A stretch of DNA of 64,000 nucleotides from Camellia lanceoleosa (lineage: Eukaryota > Streptophyta > Magnoliopsida > Ericales > Theaceae). The position numbers and the translations under genes were made by a program. The notes beneath the pieces were generated by a model, which worked only from the letters and a program-made list of their open reading frames with translations, made no database searches and was not told the origin of the DNA. The stretch covers positions 130,476,200 to 130,540,199 of the forward strand of contig CM045770.1 of NCBI GenBank assembly GCA_025200525.1. Direction: 5' to 3'. Each line of letters starts with the position of its first letter. The stretch's first letter is position 1. This document shows positions 55,201 through 64,000 of the stretch, piece after piece.

Positions 55201-56327
55201 AAATTATGAATAAAAATAAATTATTCAAATATATTCCATTCCATTATTTATGTCTGAACAACTAGTTTATGTTCATAAATTTATATTCGATCATTTGACT
55301 TTTGTTCCAATATTTGTATCCGAACACTATTTGTTGCGTATACTGAAAGTTTGTACCATGTGTAAATAGAATTACCCAAAAAGAACACCTTTATGAAAGT
55401 TGATTTTTCCAAAATAACACTCAAAACTCCCAAAATAGTATCTCCAAATAACTAATGAAACAAAAAGAGGTTCGAGTGCAATTACGGTAAAAACAGGTCA
55501 AAAAACAAGTCATGCGTCCTCGAGCACTGCTTATACACATATAATAATTCTACAAGTAATTAATAAACATAATTATATTAATAACATTTCTTTGTTCCCT
55601 TCTTGTGCATGGCCATTGCCAGTACATATAGATAATTCTTAATTTTCTTGTTAATATTTAAATTTTATTTTTGGTACTTCTAAATTTTATTTCCCTTCTC
55701 CTCTCTCAATTGGTCGTTAGATTTATAAATTAACTTTTTCAAGTTTTTCTCTTAAAATTTAAGTATTAGAAAAAGAAAATAAGAATAACATTTATGAAAG
55801 GTAAAAACTAAAATAATTACAATAAAAATACAGTAACAAATTAAAATGCATAAAAATGTGCATTTCATTTTATAAAAATACAGAGATGTAGCCAAAATGC
55901 ATAAAAGTGTTTGTTTAATTACATTTGTTTTTGGACTAACATATGGTCAAATTTCAGGTTTAAGATTTTTTATTTTATAATAGAACGTAAAAACAATTTA
56001 TCAACATGTTTCAAATTAATATATACTGTTATAAATAATTTACCTTAACTTGCTATACTAGTTATGTTTTGGTCTTTGTTTTAGAAATAATTTTGCTATA
56101 CTAATGGTAAGCGACTTTTTAAAATATAAAATTAATTAGTTATTAAAAAAATATATATATATATATAAATATTTTTTAAATTAAAAAAATTAATTTAAAT
56201 AAAATTCACTAAATTCAATTATAAATATTTTTTTTGGGTACAGTAGAAGCCTAAATTGCTAGGAATACAAATCTTCCATGTAAATGGTCATATTTAAGTT
56301 ATAATTCTACCTAATTATTCTAATTTC
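55201..56327. other. AT-rich non-coding sequence
   Basis: No genes or ordered repeats recognised. (AT)n at 56150-56166. Confidence 0.4.
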
Positions 56328-56555
56328 TAGAGGTGAGTATGGGTTAGATTGATTCGATTTAACCATAAACTAAGACCAATCTATTATCTACAGTTCCATA
56401 AAATTTGGAACCAAATCAATTCATGAAAATCTTGGAAGCAATCCAAATTGAACCACCCAACCATGGTTTAGTTCAGTTTGGAACCATGGATTTTAAAAAT
56501 ATTATGATTATTTACAATACGATCCCAAATATTATTTACAACCTAAAAATTGTTC

Positions 56556-56590
<35 letters not shown>

Positions 56591-57111
56591 AAATCTAGTT
56601 CTATCACTATGTAAAATTGTACTTAAATAATTTAGAGTTATAATTTATATATATATACACATATATATTTAGGGGTTGTTTGAAAAATGCTAGATTAATA
56701 TACTTTTTTTCTTTTTACAAAAAAATGTGAAATATGGGTTGGGGTTAAAGTAATATGATAGAGAGGTAATGTGACTCAAATAAGATAATATGCTGAAATA
56801 GCATGTGTTATTTTAGCATATGCCAAACACGCTCTTGATCCTAATAAAATACTTTTTCTATTTACATTCAGTAACAATTTATATAGGTTAACTCCCATTA
56901 AAAATGTTCTAATCTAACATTTAACGACTGACTTTTGCTGATAAAATATATATATATATATAATCTAAAGGTCCAGTTCCAACTAGATTCACCGTGATGT
57001 ATGATTCGCCTATTTCAAAATCCAGAACCAAACCATGCATTGAGAAAATCATACCAAACTATACGATTTGGTTTGGATCGGACCGATTTACGATTTTTGT
57101 GCACATCCCTA
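56328..57111. mobile_element. hAT-like non-autonomous element (784 bp)
   Basis: Ends TAGAGGTGAGTATGG and GTGCACATCCCTA resemble the TAGGGGTG.GCA termini of plant hAT elements. TAATTTC flanks it at 56321-56327 and 57112-57118. Subterminal regions contain GGTTTGGATCGGACCG and TTGGAACC-type words in both orientations. The interior is AT-rich with long (AT)n at 56560-56587. No coding capacity. Confidence 0.65.
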
Positions 57112-57118
57112 TAATTTC

Positions 57119-57810
57119 AATGTAAAAGGTTTGTCTTTTTTATACCATATCAGTCGTGATTTCTTTTTCCTTTGATAGCTATATATGATCAAGGTCATGA
57201 TTCAATAATAATTTAATTTTAGCTTCAATTAATAGCAATTGAATTTATAATTTTGTCTTAGTTTGGTCTAGTTAATAGCAACTGATAGCATTTTCTTATG
57301 AAAAATGTGCAAAATAAGTGGCATGTGTCATCATTTTAGAGACAAAATTATCAACCTGTACAACTCAATGAGTGAACCTTGACCGAACTCAATGATTATT
57401 TTTTGTCAAAACCCCTAATGGTATTATTAATAGGACCAAATTGACACAAATCTAAAATTTAGAATCAAAATTGAGTCAATCAAAAGTATAGGGATTAAAA
57501 TGACACAAGAAGCAAAATATAATGATTACTAGTATAATTTATCTTTACTAATTAATATTTTCATCAATTTGATTACAAACTATGCAATGATTTATAAAAA
57601 AGAACAAAATCAATTGAATGATGAGTTTACATAGTAATACAATAAGTGTGAAAAAATGCCAAGGTAGGATTAATACCCAAAATAATGAAATTTTCTTAAG
57701 TTTTGTGTTAGGAACATTTTCTCCACATTTATCATCATATATATATATATATATTTGTATTATTGTTTACCTTGATTTGGTTGCTAATTTAATCTGTCAA
57801 TGTGAATTAA
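57119..57810. other. Upstream region or possible intron of the DUF247 gene
   Basis: AT-rich. 57340-57520 has words such as GGACCAAATTGACAC that are shared with the MITE at 16079-16406, so an old related repeat may lie here. (AT)n at 57736-57755. No obvious start codon belongs to the DUF247 frame here. Confidence 0.4.
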
Positions 57811-59066
57811 GCAAGCCAATCTCAAAATCCAAAACCATTGTGCATCCAAAGGGTTCCACAAATGCTTCGAAAGACTAAGAATTATCAAAATAACTATGCA
57901 CCAAGGGTGGTTTCCGTTAGTCCATATCACTATGAACATAACAATCTCAAGCTTCAAAGAATGCAAGAGCTCAAGCGTAGAATCACAAGTAAGCTAGTCT
58001 CAAATGACCAACAGTTGCTTGAAGACTTACACGAGCAGCTTTCCCAGAAGGTCAAGCAATTGAGAGATTGCTATGAAGATAAATCAACAGATGAATACAA
58101 TGATGATGAATTCATAAGGATGATGCTCATGGATGGTTGCTTTATTTTGTATTTCATTAACTATGTCACAGAGCGAAAAGAACATAAGGTTGAAATAAAA
58201 AACCACAATATAGCCTTTATACGACAGGATTTGTTCTTGCTGGAGAATCAACTTCCCTTTCTTGTCCTCAAGGAACTTATTAATGACCAAAGAATATATG
58301 CAAAAGGTTACACGATGAAAATGATTGATATGTTCATCACCAGTAGCATTATGGCACCAAATGTAGGCAAAAATGTTGAAGAGCTATGTCCCTTGCATCT
58401 TCTAGATGTTCTGCACAAAAGACTTGTAGGTTGCAAACATGTTGAACTTTGTGTATCAAATCGATACACTTTTCGCAATGTTGAGGAGCTCATTGATGTG
58501 GGGATCCATGTTAAGAAGAACAAGAAGAGTAGTTGCTTGACGGATATTAACTTTAGTTCATTTTGTAACTTTGGGAGGCTTGAGCTTCCTACAATAACAG
58601 TTGATGACTCAACAAAAGCAAAGTTCTTGAACTTGATAGCCTATGAAATGTGTGGAGATACCCCAAACAATCTCTGGGTGACCTCTTACATTTGTTTTCT
58701 TGATTCACTTATTGATAATCCAAATGATGTTAAGGAGTTGAGATGGCTAATATACTACAAAATTGTCTTGGTAGTGATGTTGAAGTAGCTACTCTCTTCA
58801 ATAAGATAGGCAAAGATTTGGTGCCACACCCGTGTGCCTACGCAAGTGTGAAAAAGGAGATTCAAAGTCACTACGATAACAAAGGGAAGGCTTTTATTGC
58901 TCAGTTCAAGCACAGATACTTCAAGAGCCCGTGGAGCTTTCTTGCTTTATTGGGTGCATTATTGGCTCTAGTTTTCAGTGGCATTCAAGCTGGCTACCAA
59001 ATTTGGCCTCAAGACAGCGAATGCGATAGTGTTTGCAAGTATATCAAAATCGCTAGGCACATATGA
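57811..59066 (+). pseudogene. DUF247 membrane protein gene with one frameshift
   Basis: DUF247 proteins are plant-specific, usually 430-500 residues, with a C-terminal membrane anchor; family members include grass self-incompatibility determinants, but most have no known role. The N-terminal marks CIQRVPQMLRK and VVSVSPYHYEHNNLKLQRM are present. The core LLENQLPFLVLKELIND is at about 58230-58280. The C-terminal core has LPTITVDDSTKAKFLNLIAY. After ELRWL (58735-58750) the frame is lost by about one base. From 58743 a second frame continues with NCLGSDVEVATLFNKIGKDL and the membrane segment SPWSFLALLGALLALVF, then stops at 59064-59066. The frame opens at 57811 after a stop without an ATG, so an upstream exon is expected. 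Everything else is intact, so a recent pseudogene or a sequencing error is possible. Confidence 0.85.
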
Positions 59067-59329
59067 GGTGAGTTCATTTGTTGTTGTTCGGGAGGATCAG
59101 CAGAGGATACTCTTTGTTTCTGCTTCTCTTCTTCACTATTAGTGGGTTTTGTAACAGTGGAAGTTTTGTGAGCCATTGTTCACCAGTAGATGTATATTGT
59201 GCTTAGTTGATTGGATGCTAGATGGGTTTGGATGCCGGTTTGATTACCTCTGTTAAGGAATGTTTGGTATTGGTATTTGTATTGTGTGTTGTTGCGTAGC
59301 TAGTAGTGGTTGGGGTGGAGTTTTTTTTG

Positions 59330-59535
59330 TTGGTCTCTCACCAACTTTTGGTATTGTGCTAGCATATGATTGGGATTTCCTATTTGATGCAAATCTAGTT
59401 GGAATCGTTTAGTTTGGTTATGATGTTTTTTGCACTCACCATTTTATTAATGTATCACTTATTATCTCATGTTTTGTACTTTGACTTTCTATTAATAAAG
59501 TTCTTTTCTTTACTAATCAACAAATAAAAAAATAA
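59330..59535 (+). repeat. LINE 3'-end fragment behind the DUF247 gene
   Basis: Colinear with the 3' end of the LINE at 52367-52560. Matching pieces in order are TTGGT.TCTC.CCAA, CTAGTTGG.AT.GTT, TTTTTGCACT, TTTATT.ATGTA and AATAAAGTTCT, ending in an A-rich tail. It is a severely 5'-truncated LINE copy inserted just after the DUF247 coding end. Confidence 0.72.
59494..59499 (+). terminator. AATAAA polyadenylation signal, LINE-derived
   Basis: AATAAA within TATTAATAAAGTTC, 430 bp after the DUF247 stop. It is the first clear signal of this kind downstream of the gene and belongs to the LINE 3'-end fragment. Confidence 0.5.
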
Positions 59536-59999
59536 AATAGAGGAACCAAAAAATTGTTTTAGTTTCATTATGCAAGTGCTTCCAATTTGGAACTTGTTCT
59601 TCAAATAAAGTATATGTTCCCTCAGTTGTATTTATATACTGTATCGTTACAATTATCAAATTTAAAATAACATCTGATTGTGTTACCAATGCGTCCATTG
59701 GTATAATGAGTCCTACCTGACATGTCTTTCACTAATAATTTATTGGTGGCATAAGATAGTATTCGAAATTTGGTAATCAAATTTAATTATTCTAGCATTA
59801 GATATGTACAAATTGCTTTGATCTCAACATTTTTTTTATTGGTAGGGAAAAAAAATTATTGATGTATTCAAGCATAATGCAAAAAAGGTATAAATAAATA
59901 CATCCATTAAAAGAAGCTAAAACTATGTTGAATTTAGGAAATAATAATATTGTAATTATAGTAGTATTTATAAAATCCGTGATTATGTAAATCATAGAT
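59536..59999. other. AT-rich non-coding sequence
   Basis: Nothing recognised. Confidence 0.4.
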
Positions 60000-60107
60000 T
60001 TAGTGTCTTTATACTTTCATTTCCTATTTTGTAATATTGTTTCATCATATATCCATGGCTTTACCTCATTCAAAGGTAACCCAATTCATTCTTTTCGGTA
60101 TCAGAGC
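60000..60107 (+). mobile_element. Copia LTR end with primer binding site
   Basis: Plus-strand TTACCTCATTCAAAGGTAAC...CCAATTCA is close to the LTR end at 22742-22790 (minus strand). It is followed by TTCTTTTC and the PBS GGTATCAGAGC at 60097-60107. The following 200 bp resemble a leader (CATCATCGACTGTTAGCCC), then similarity is lost. The start of the LTR is not certain. Same family as the element at 19699-22915, opposite strand. Confidence 0.7.
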
Positions 60108-60614
60108 AAGGTTCTTACTTTCATCGACTGTCCCTTCTCTCTACCCACCATCATCGACTGTTAGCCCACCTCTTCCTAGCCTCTGACAACCAGCCCTAGC
60201 CTCCGATAGTCAGTCCACACCTTCTCCTCCACCCAAAACTCACACCCAACCCCTCCAGAGTAGAGACAAAACTATGTATTTACTCTTTTGTGTATTTTTA
60301 CCAGGCAGTGTTGGAGTTGCTGTAAGTTAGTGATGTGATTAATAGGAGATTGCCATATACAAAGGAACTTCGGATTGTTAAGCTAGACTCATTGTGTACA
60401 CAATTTGTATTAACACGGATAGTGAGGTCTATACAATGTAATTGATAATATGTTAATGTTTTTCTTATTTATTTTCTTTGCAGATTGGTTTTTGATGGCG
60501 TTTGGAAGCATACTTGTAAATCAAGATCAAGTGTTGAATTTTTTTTTTTCCTGAACTAATATTTAGTTGTAGTTGTAAATCAAGATTGAGTGTTCATTTT
60601 ATTTTATTTTTTTT
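60108..60614 (+). other. Possible copia leader remnant and AT-rich sequence
   Basis: C/T-rich to about 60255, with repeated CATCGACTGT and CTAGCCTC words. No gag start was recognised. Confidence 0.35.
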
Positions 60615-60639
60615 GGAGGCGGGGAGGGGAGGGGGGGGG
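60615..60639 (+). other. G-run tract with quadruplex potential
   Basis: GGAGGC followed by G4-A-G4-A-G9. The spacing of G runs would allow a four-tract quadruplex. Stands out in AT-rich DNA. Confidence 0.6.
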
Positions 60640-60849
60640 ACTCCACATTAGTTCATTTTGGGATTTTCTTTGATAGTGTTTTTGTTATACTTAATGGATT
60701 ATTATTAAAGTTGTTTAATGGATATATTTTGATTTATAATATAATTGTTTAGTGAATTTTTTTGTGGAGTGGTGTATAATAGCTAGTGGATTTCTTAGTA
60801 CATTTAAAAGGCTATTGGGATATGAGTAGGGATATTTGTGAAATAATAA

Positions 60850-61400
60850 TTTAAATTGAAATATAAAATATGTAACAAGTTTAGTGACGAATTTGTTTCG
60901 TCATTTGTTGACAAAGTGATTATTCATCGCTGATAAATATTTTTTGTGACAAAATTTATTGTATATTATATATGAAAGTTTTCATTGATTTTGTTGTTTG
61001 GTGACTAAAAATTTCGTCACGTATATAAATTTTTGCCATCAAATATATTTCGTTACATATTTTACTTTTGGAGACGAAAAATTTCATCAACTTTGCATCT
61101 TACTCTGACGAAATTATTTCCTTATCAATGATCAACATGTGTGACAAATTTATTCGTCTACTAAAGTTATAAATATAGTATTGAATAACTATTTGGGGAT
61201 GAAAATGAGAATTTTTGGCAACAAAACTTTGTTTTATTGGTGACAAAAAATTTCGTCACTGAAGTAATTTCATTGGTGATGAAATTATTTTTCGCCATGG
61301 TAGTTTTTAGTGACAAACATTCAATGATGAAACCGGTGAGGAAAATATTTTCTCACAAATATCTATAGTGATGAAATTAACTCTTTGGAGACAAAAAAAA
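60850..61400. repeat. CACTA-like subterminal repeat region (GTGACGAAA/TTTCGTCAC)
   Basis: At least ten copies in both orientations of GTGACGAA, TTTCGTCAC, GTGACAAA and related words within 550 bp. This is typical of transposase-binding subterminal blocks of CACTA elements. Terminal CACTA sequences were not located. Confidence 0.55.
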
Positions 61401-62401
61401 AAAAAAAATATCATCATTCAAGACCCAACTTGTTGTGATGGTGGTGGTGGTGGTAGCAACGGTGGATGAGTAATAAGTCAAATTTGATTGAGTAGTTTGT
61501 GGAGTCTTATTGACTAGTAAGTGAGATTTAATTGAGTATTAAATCAAGTCTGATTGAATTGTACAAGAAGTCTAAAAGAGTAGGATAAACAAAAATTATT
61601 TAGCAATTTTTATAAAGTCAAATATTTTTAAAAAATACTTAACATGTACAAATAATTTATTTAATAATTTAATGTAGTAATAAGTAGACCTTTATTAAGT
61701 AGTAAATTATGTTTAATTGAATAGTAGTAGAATTAGGTTTTAAATAATCTTGTAAATTATTTGTATTTGTAAAATGATAACACATTGCTTGATGTTCGAA
61801 TAAGTTATGAGTAATATTTTGTGACCATGTTATAAAATTACTCCTTTAGTTTGATTTGGCTTTAAGATTTTTATAGTTTGATTCTAAATTTTAGAAATCT
61901 ATAGGTAATCGTTTGGTCATTAGTTTATTCTTAAACATATCAAACTAAATTATGCTCACCCCTAATAAAGAAGTTTACTACTTAATATGACTCTAATTAT
62001 CATTTGTTGCGAGTTAATCTACTGCTAAATACAATTAATCTTATTAATTTTATATAATTATACTCATAGTCAATAACACAATGAGTTATAATCAACGAAC
62101 ACAAAATTCATAACTAGACATAGTACACATCTCAAAAAAAAAAAAAAAAAATTGTATTATAAAATTTTTCTATAAACACAAGAATAAATATGAACGTATT
62201 GTATGTACTTCAATATTAAATAAATAATATCATTTTTTATTCATACAACTAACAAAATATTATTGAGAAATTAGATAAATTTTATTTAAATTAATAAATT
62301 TCAAAGAAAGTTCAATATAATTATGTCAAATTTGATGGTACTTAGTATATTTTTAAAATCTTAAAAAAGATTAGTTTAATTTTTTTTATATAAATAATTT
62401 A
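61401..62401. other. AT-rich non-coding sequence
   Basis: Short (GGT)n at 61439-61454 and words such as AGTAATAAGT repeated around 61470-61740. No gene recognised. Confidence 0.4.
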
Positions 62402-62745
62402 GGGTAAATTATAAATGCACCCCCTGAGGGTTACTTAAAATATGAATTGCCCCCTGTGATTTAAAAAATTACAAATATCCTTTGTCAAATTTTTTTATTT
62501 ATCAGAATTAATTGAAAAAATAAATTCTTAACCGCTGTTCTATATAACAATAAAATTACATAAATTATTAGTTGAAATAAAATTTTAACACCATTAAAAA
62601 CTATTAATTAATTTGACATTTTATTAATAAAGGGGATTATTTGTTATGAAATTAAAAATCTCAAGGGACGGGATGCAATTTTCAGAATTACAGGTGACAA
62701 TTTATTATTTAAACAAATCTCAGAAAGTGTATTTGTAATTTATCC
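62402..62745. mobile_element. Mutator-type MITE with 9-bp target duplication
   Basis: GGGTAAATTATAAATGCACC at the left and GTATTTGTAATTTATCC at the right form imperfect terminal inverted repeats extending about 50 bp. Flanks AATAATTTA (62393-62401) and AGTAATTTA (62746-62754) match at 8 of 9. Best preserved of three family copies in the window (34227-34582, 54941-55200). Confidence 0.82.
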
Positions 62746-64000
62746 AGTAATTTAATGTGAAACATTGCATAAATGTCATACCACTGAAAAATTATTTCTT
62801 AGTCCAGGACCGTCACGTGACTACACCCCTTGTCAATCATAAATTACCACACCTCTTTTATTTTCTAATCACTTAATACAAAATTATAAATTACATTTCC
62901 TCTATCAATCAGAATATATTTAAGACATCGCATAATAATATCTGACCATAAAACAACTTCTTCATACAAGGACTAGTTCTAAAAAAAATTAAAAATAAAA
63001 ATAAAGAATAACTCAAGTCACATTACATCAGTAAAACCAGTGACTCCCCAATAAGAAAAAGAAAATGAATGACAGTACTAATTAGTGTTATTATTAATGA
63101 TGTGGTAATAAATTTTACCATAAATGATTTGATGTTTTGACTTTGGTGTTGTATTTTTTTTCTTTTTTTATTGAGTGTCATGTCATTAGTAATCTTTTTA
63201 AAACTCTATAATTAGTAGTCTTTATCATTATTGATAACACAATTCTGTTAGATTAGAATATTACTTTTTTTTTTTTTTAAGGTGTATGATGCATGAAAAC
63301 CCCATTCGGGGCAGTTGGATCCCTCGATGTAGTGTTTTGCTTAATTGTTTTTCACTTGCAATAATGATTCATTCCATTAAAAATATCACCACTAATAGTA
63401 CTAATGTATTAAAAAAGTAAAAAAAAATATATAACTTTAAAATTAAAATATCACATCATTATTGACAAGACCTACTATCACCTAATTAGTAGGAGCACTA
63501 ATTAGTGCTCTAAGCATGTTTCTTCTCACTTGCCCTTCCCTCAGTCATGCATCCTCTCGCCTTGTCATTAGTCTTTTCTCTGCCTCTGTTCTGTCAATTC
63601 CATTCTTCCTTGGCGTTATGAATTTGTTCGGCGTGCGTGCTCTCGACACGTTACCTCTCGACAAATGTGTACTTGCCGACAAATAAAGATTTTTCTTGTT
63701 TACTACAACAGTTGTCAAACTTTCCGTCTGCTGAACCGTGTAAAAGTGATTATAAATTATAAATAATTATAAATTATAACATAATAGATTATGATTTATA
63801 TTTGTGAATATAAATTGTTAATTTGTTTGATATAATTGTTAGATTATGAATTTAAGTAGCAGAGTAGTGTTTAATTAATAAATTATAAAATAATTTTTCA
63901 CTATATAATTATCTTTTATGTCCTTATATGATATAAAAATAATTATTTTGTCATTTTTTTCAATTTTAATTTAAAAAAAAATTATTTCATTAATAAAAGT
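62746..64000. other. AT-rich non-coding sequence
   Basis: No genes recognised. A perfect 18-bp palindrome GAGCACTAATTAGTGCTC lies at 63493-63510, and related ACTAATTAGTGTT lies at 63076-63088. Confidence 0.4.

Noticed and set aside
57811..59066. Calling the DUF247 gene a self-incompatibility determinant
   Set aside because: That role is known for specific grass S/Z locus members. Nothing here shows linkage or orthology, and the window looks eudicot-like.
60850..61400. Regulatory cluster of GTGACGAAA motifs near a gene
   Set aside because: No gene is adjacent, and density in both orientations fits transposon subterminal repeats better.

Overview
This window is AT-rich nuclear DNA from a flowering plant, most likely a eudicot. 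The evidence is plant LTR retrotransposons (Ty1/copia, and Ty3/gypsy of Tat/Ogre type), plant L1-type LINEs with RNase H/zf-RVT-type tails, a tRNA-derived SINE, hAT, CACTA and Mutator-type MITEs, a DUF247 gene, and fragments of plant STE24 and ClpC genes with spliceosomal introns. The species cannot be named from the sequence. It is an intergenic repeat landscape: nearly all recognisable protein similarity belongs to decayed transposable elements, and no rRNA, tRNA or CRISPR was found. There is a 100-N assembly gap at 2102-2201.

Layout. 1-2101: 3' half of a decayed copia pol (minus) abutting an Ogre-like LTR scrap. 2482-2721: an intact-looking SINE with 16-bp target duplications. 2936-9572: a duplicated region whose LTR-like repeat was split by a 4.6-kb solo LTR (3887-8486, minus, 5-bp target duplication). 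10216-16029: a complete-ended but pol-deleted Ty3/gypsy Tat-type element (two LTRs, PBS, gag, last 44 codons of pol, and a 16-copy 70-bp tandem array in its 3' untranslated region). 16079-16406: a fold-back Mutator-type MITE. 18967-19250: a gypsy-type transposase-like scrap. 19699-22915: a 3'-truncated copia element (minus). 23055-23330: LINE scrap. 25423-26481: fragments of ClpC (plus) and STE24 (minus, introns preserved). 28157-29164: hAT-like element. 30931-31314 and 47639-48028: two copies of one CACTA-type MITE. 34703-37138: 5'-truncated LINE. 39232-41236: small non-autonomous LTR element (minus) next to an inverted LTR fragment. 42130-43590: LINE ORF1 remnant with an RRM domain (minus). 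48890-52575: second 5'-truncated LINE. 53080-54359 and 56328-57111: hAT-like non-autonomous elements. 57811-59066: the one good host gene candidate, a DUF247 membrane protein with one frameshift, whose 3' flank looks like a LINE 3' end that supplies an AATAAA. 60000-64000: copia LTR end with PBS, CACTA-like subterminal repeats and a Mutator-type MITE.

The most distinctive structure is the gypsy 3' tandem array at 13418-14535. Each 70-bp unit holds a long hairpin (TTTAGCC...GGCTAAA with an inner AGGT/ACCT stem), and the divergent edge units keep the inner stem with paired substitutions (AGAT/ATCT). Nothing in the window works as an operon or pathway. The biology is retrotransposition, nested insertion, gene-fragment capture and satellite birth around a single DUF247 locus.
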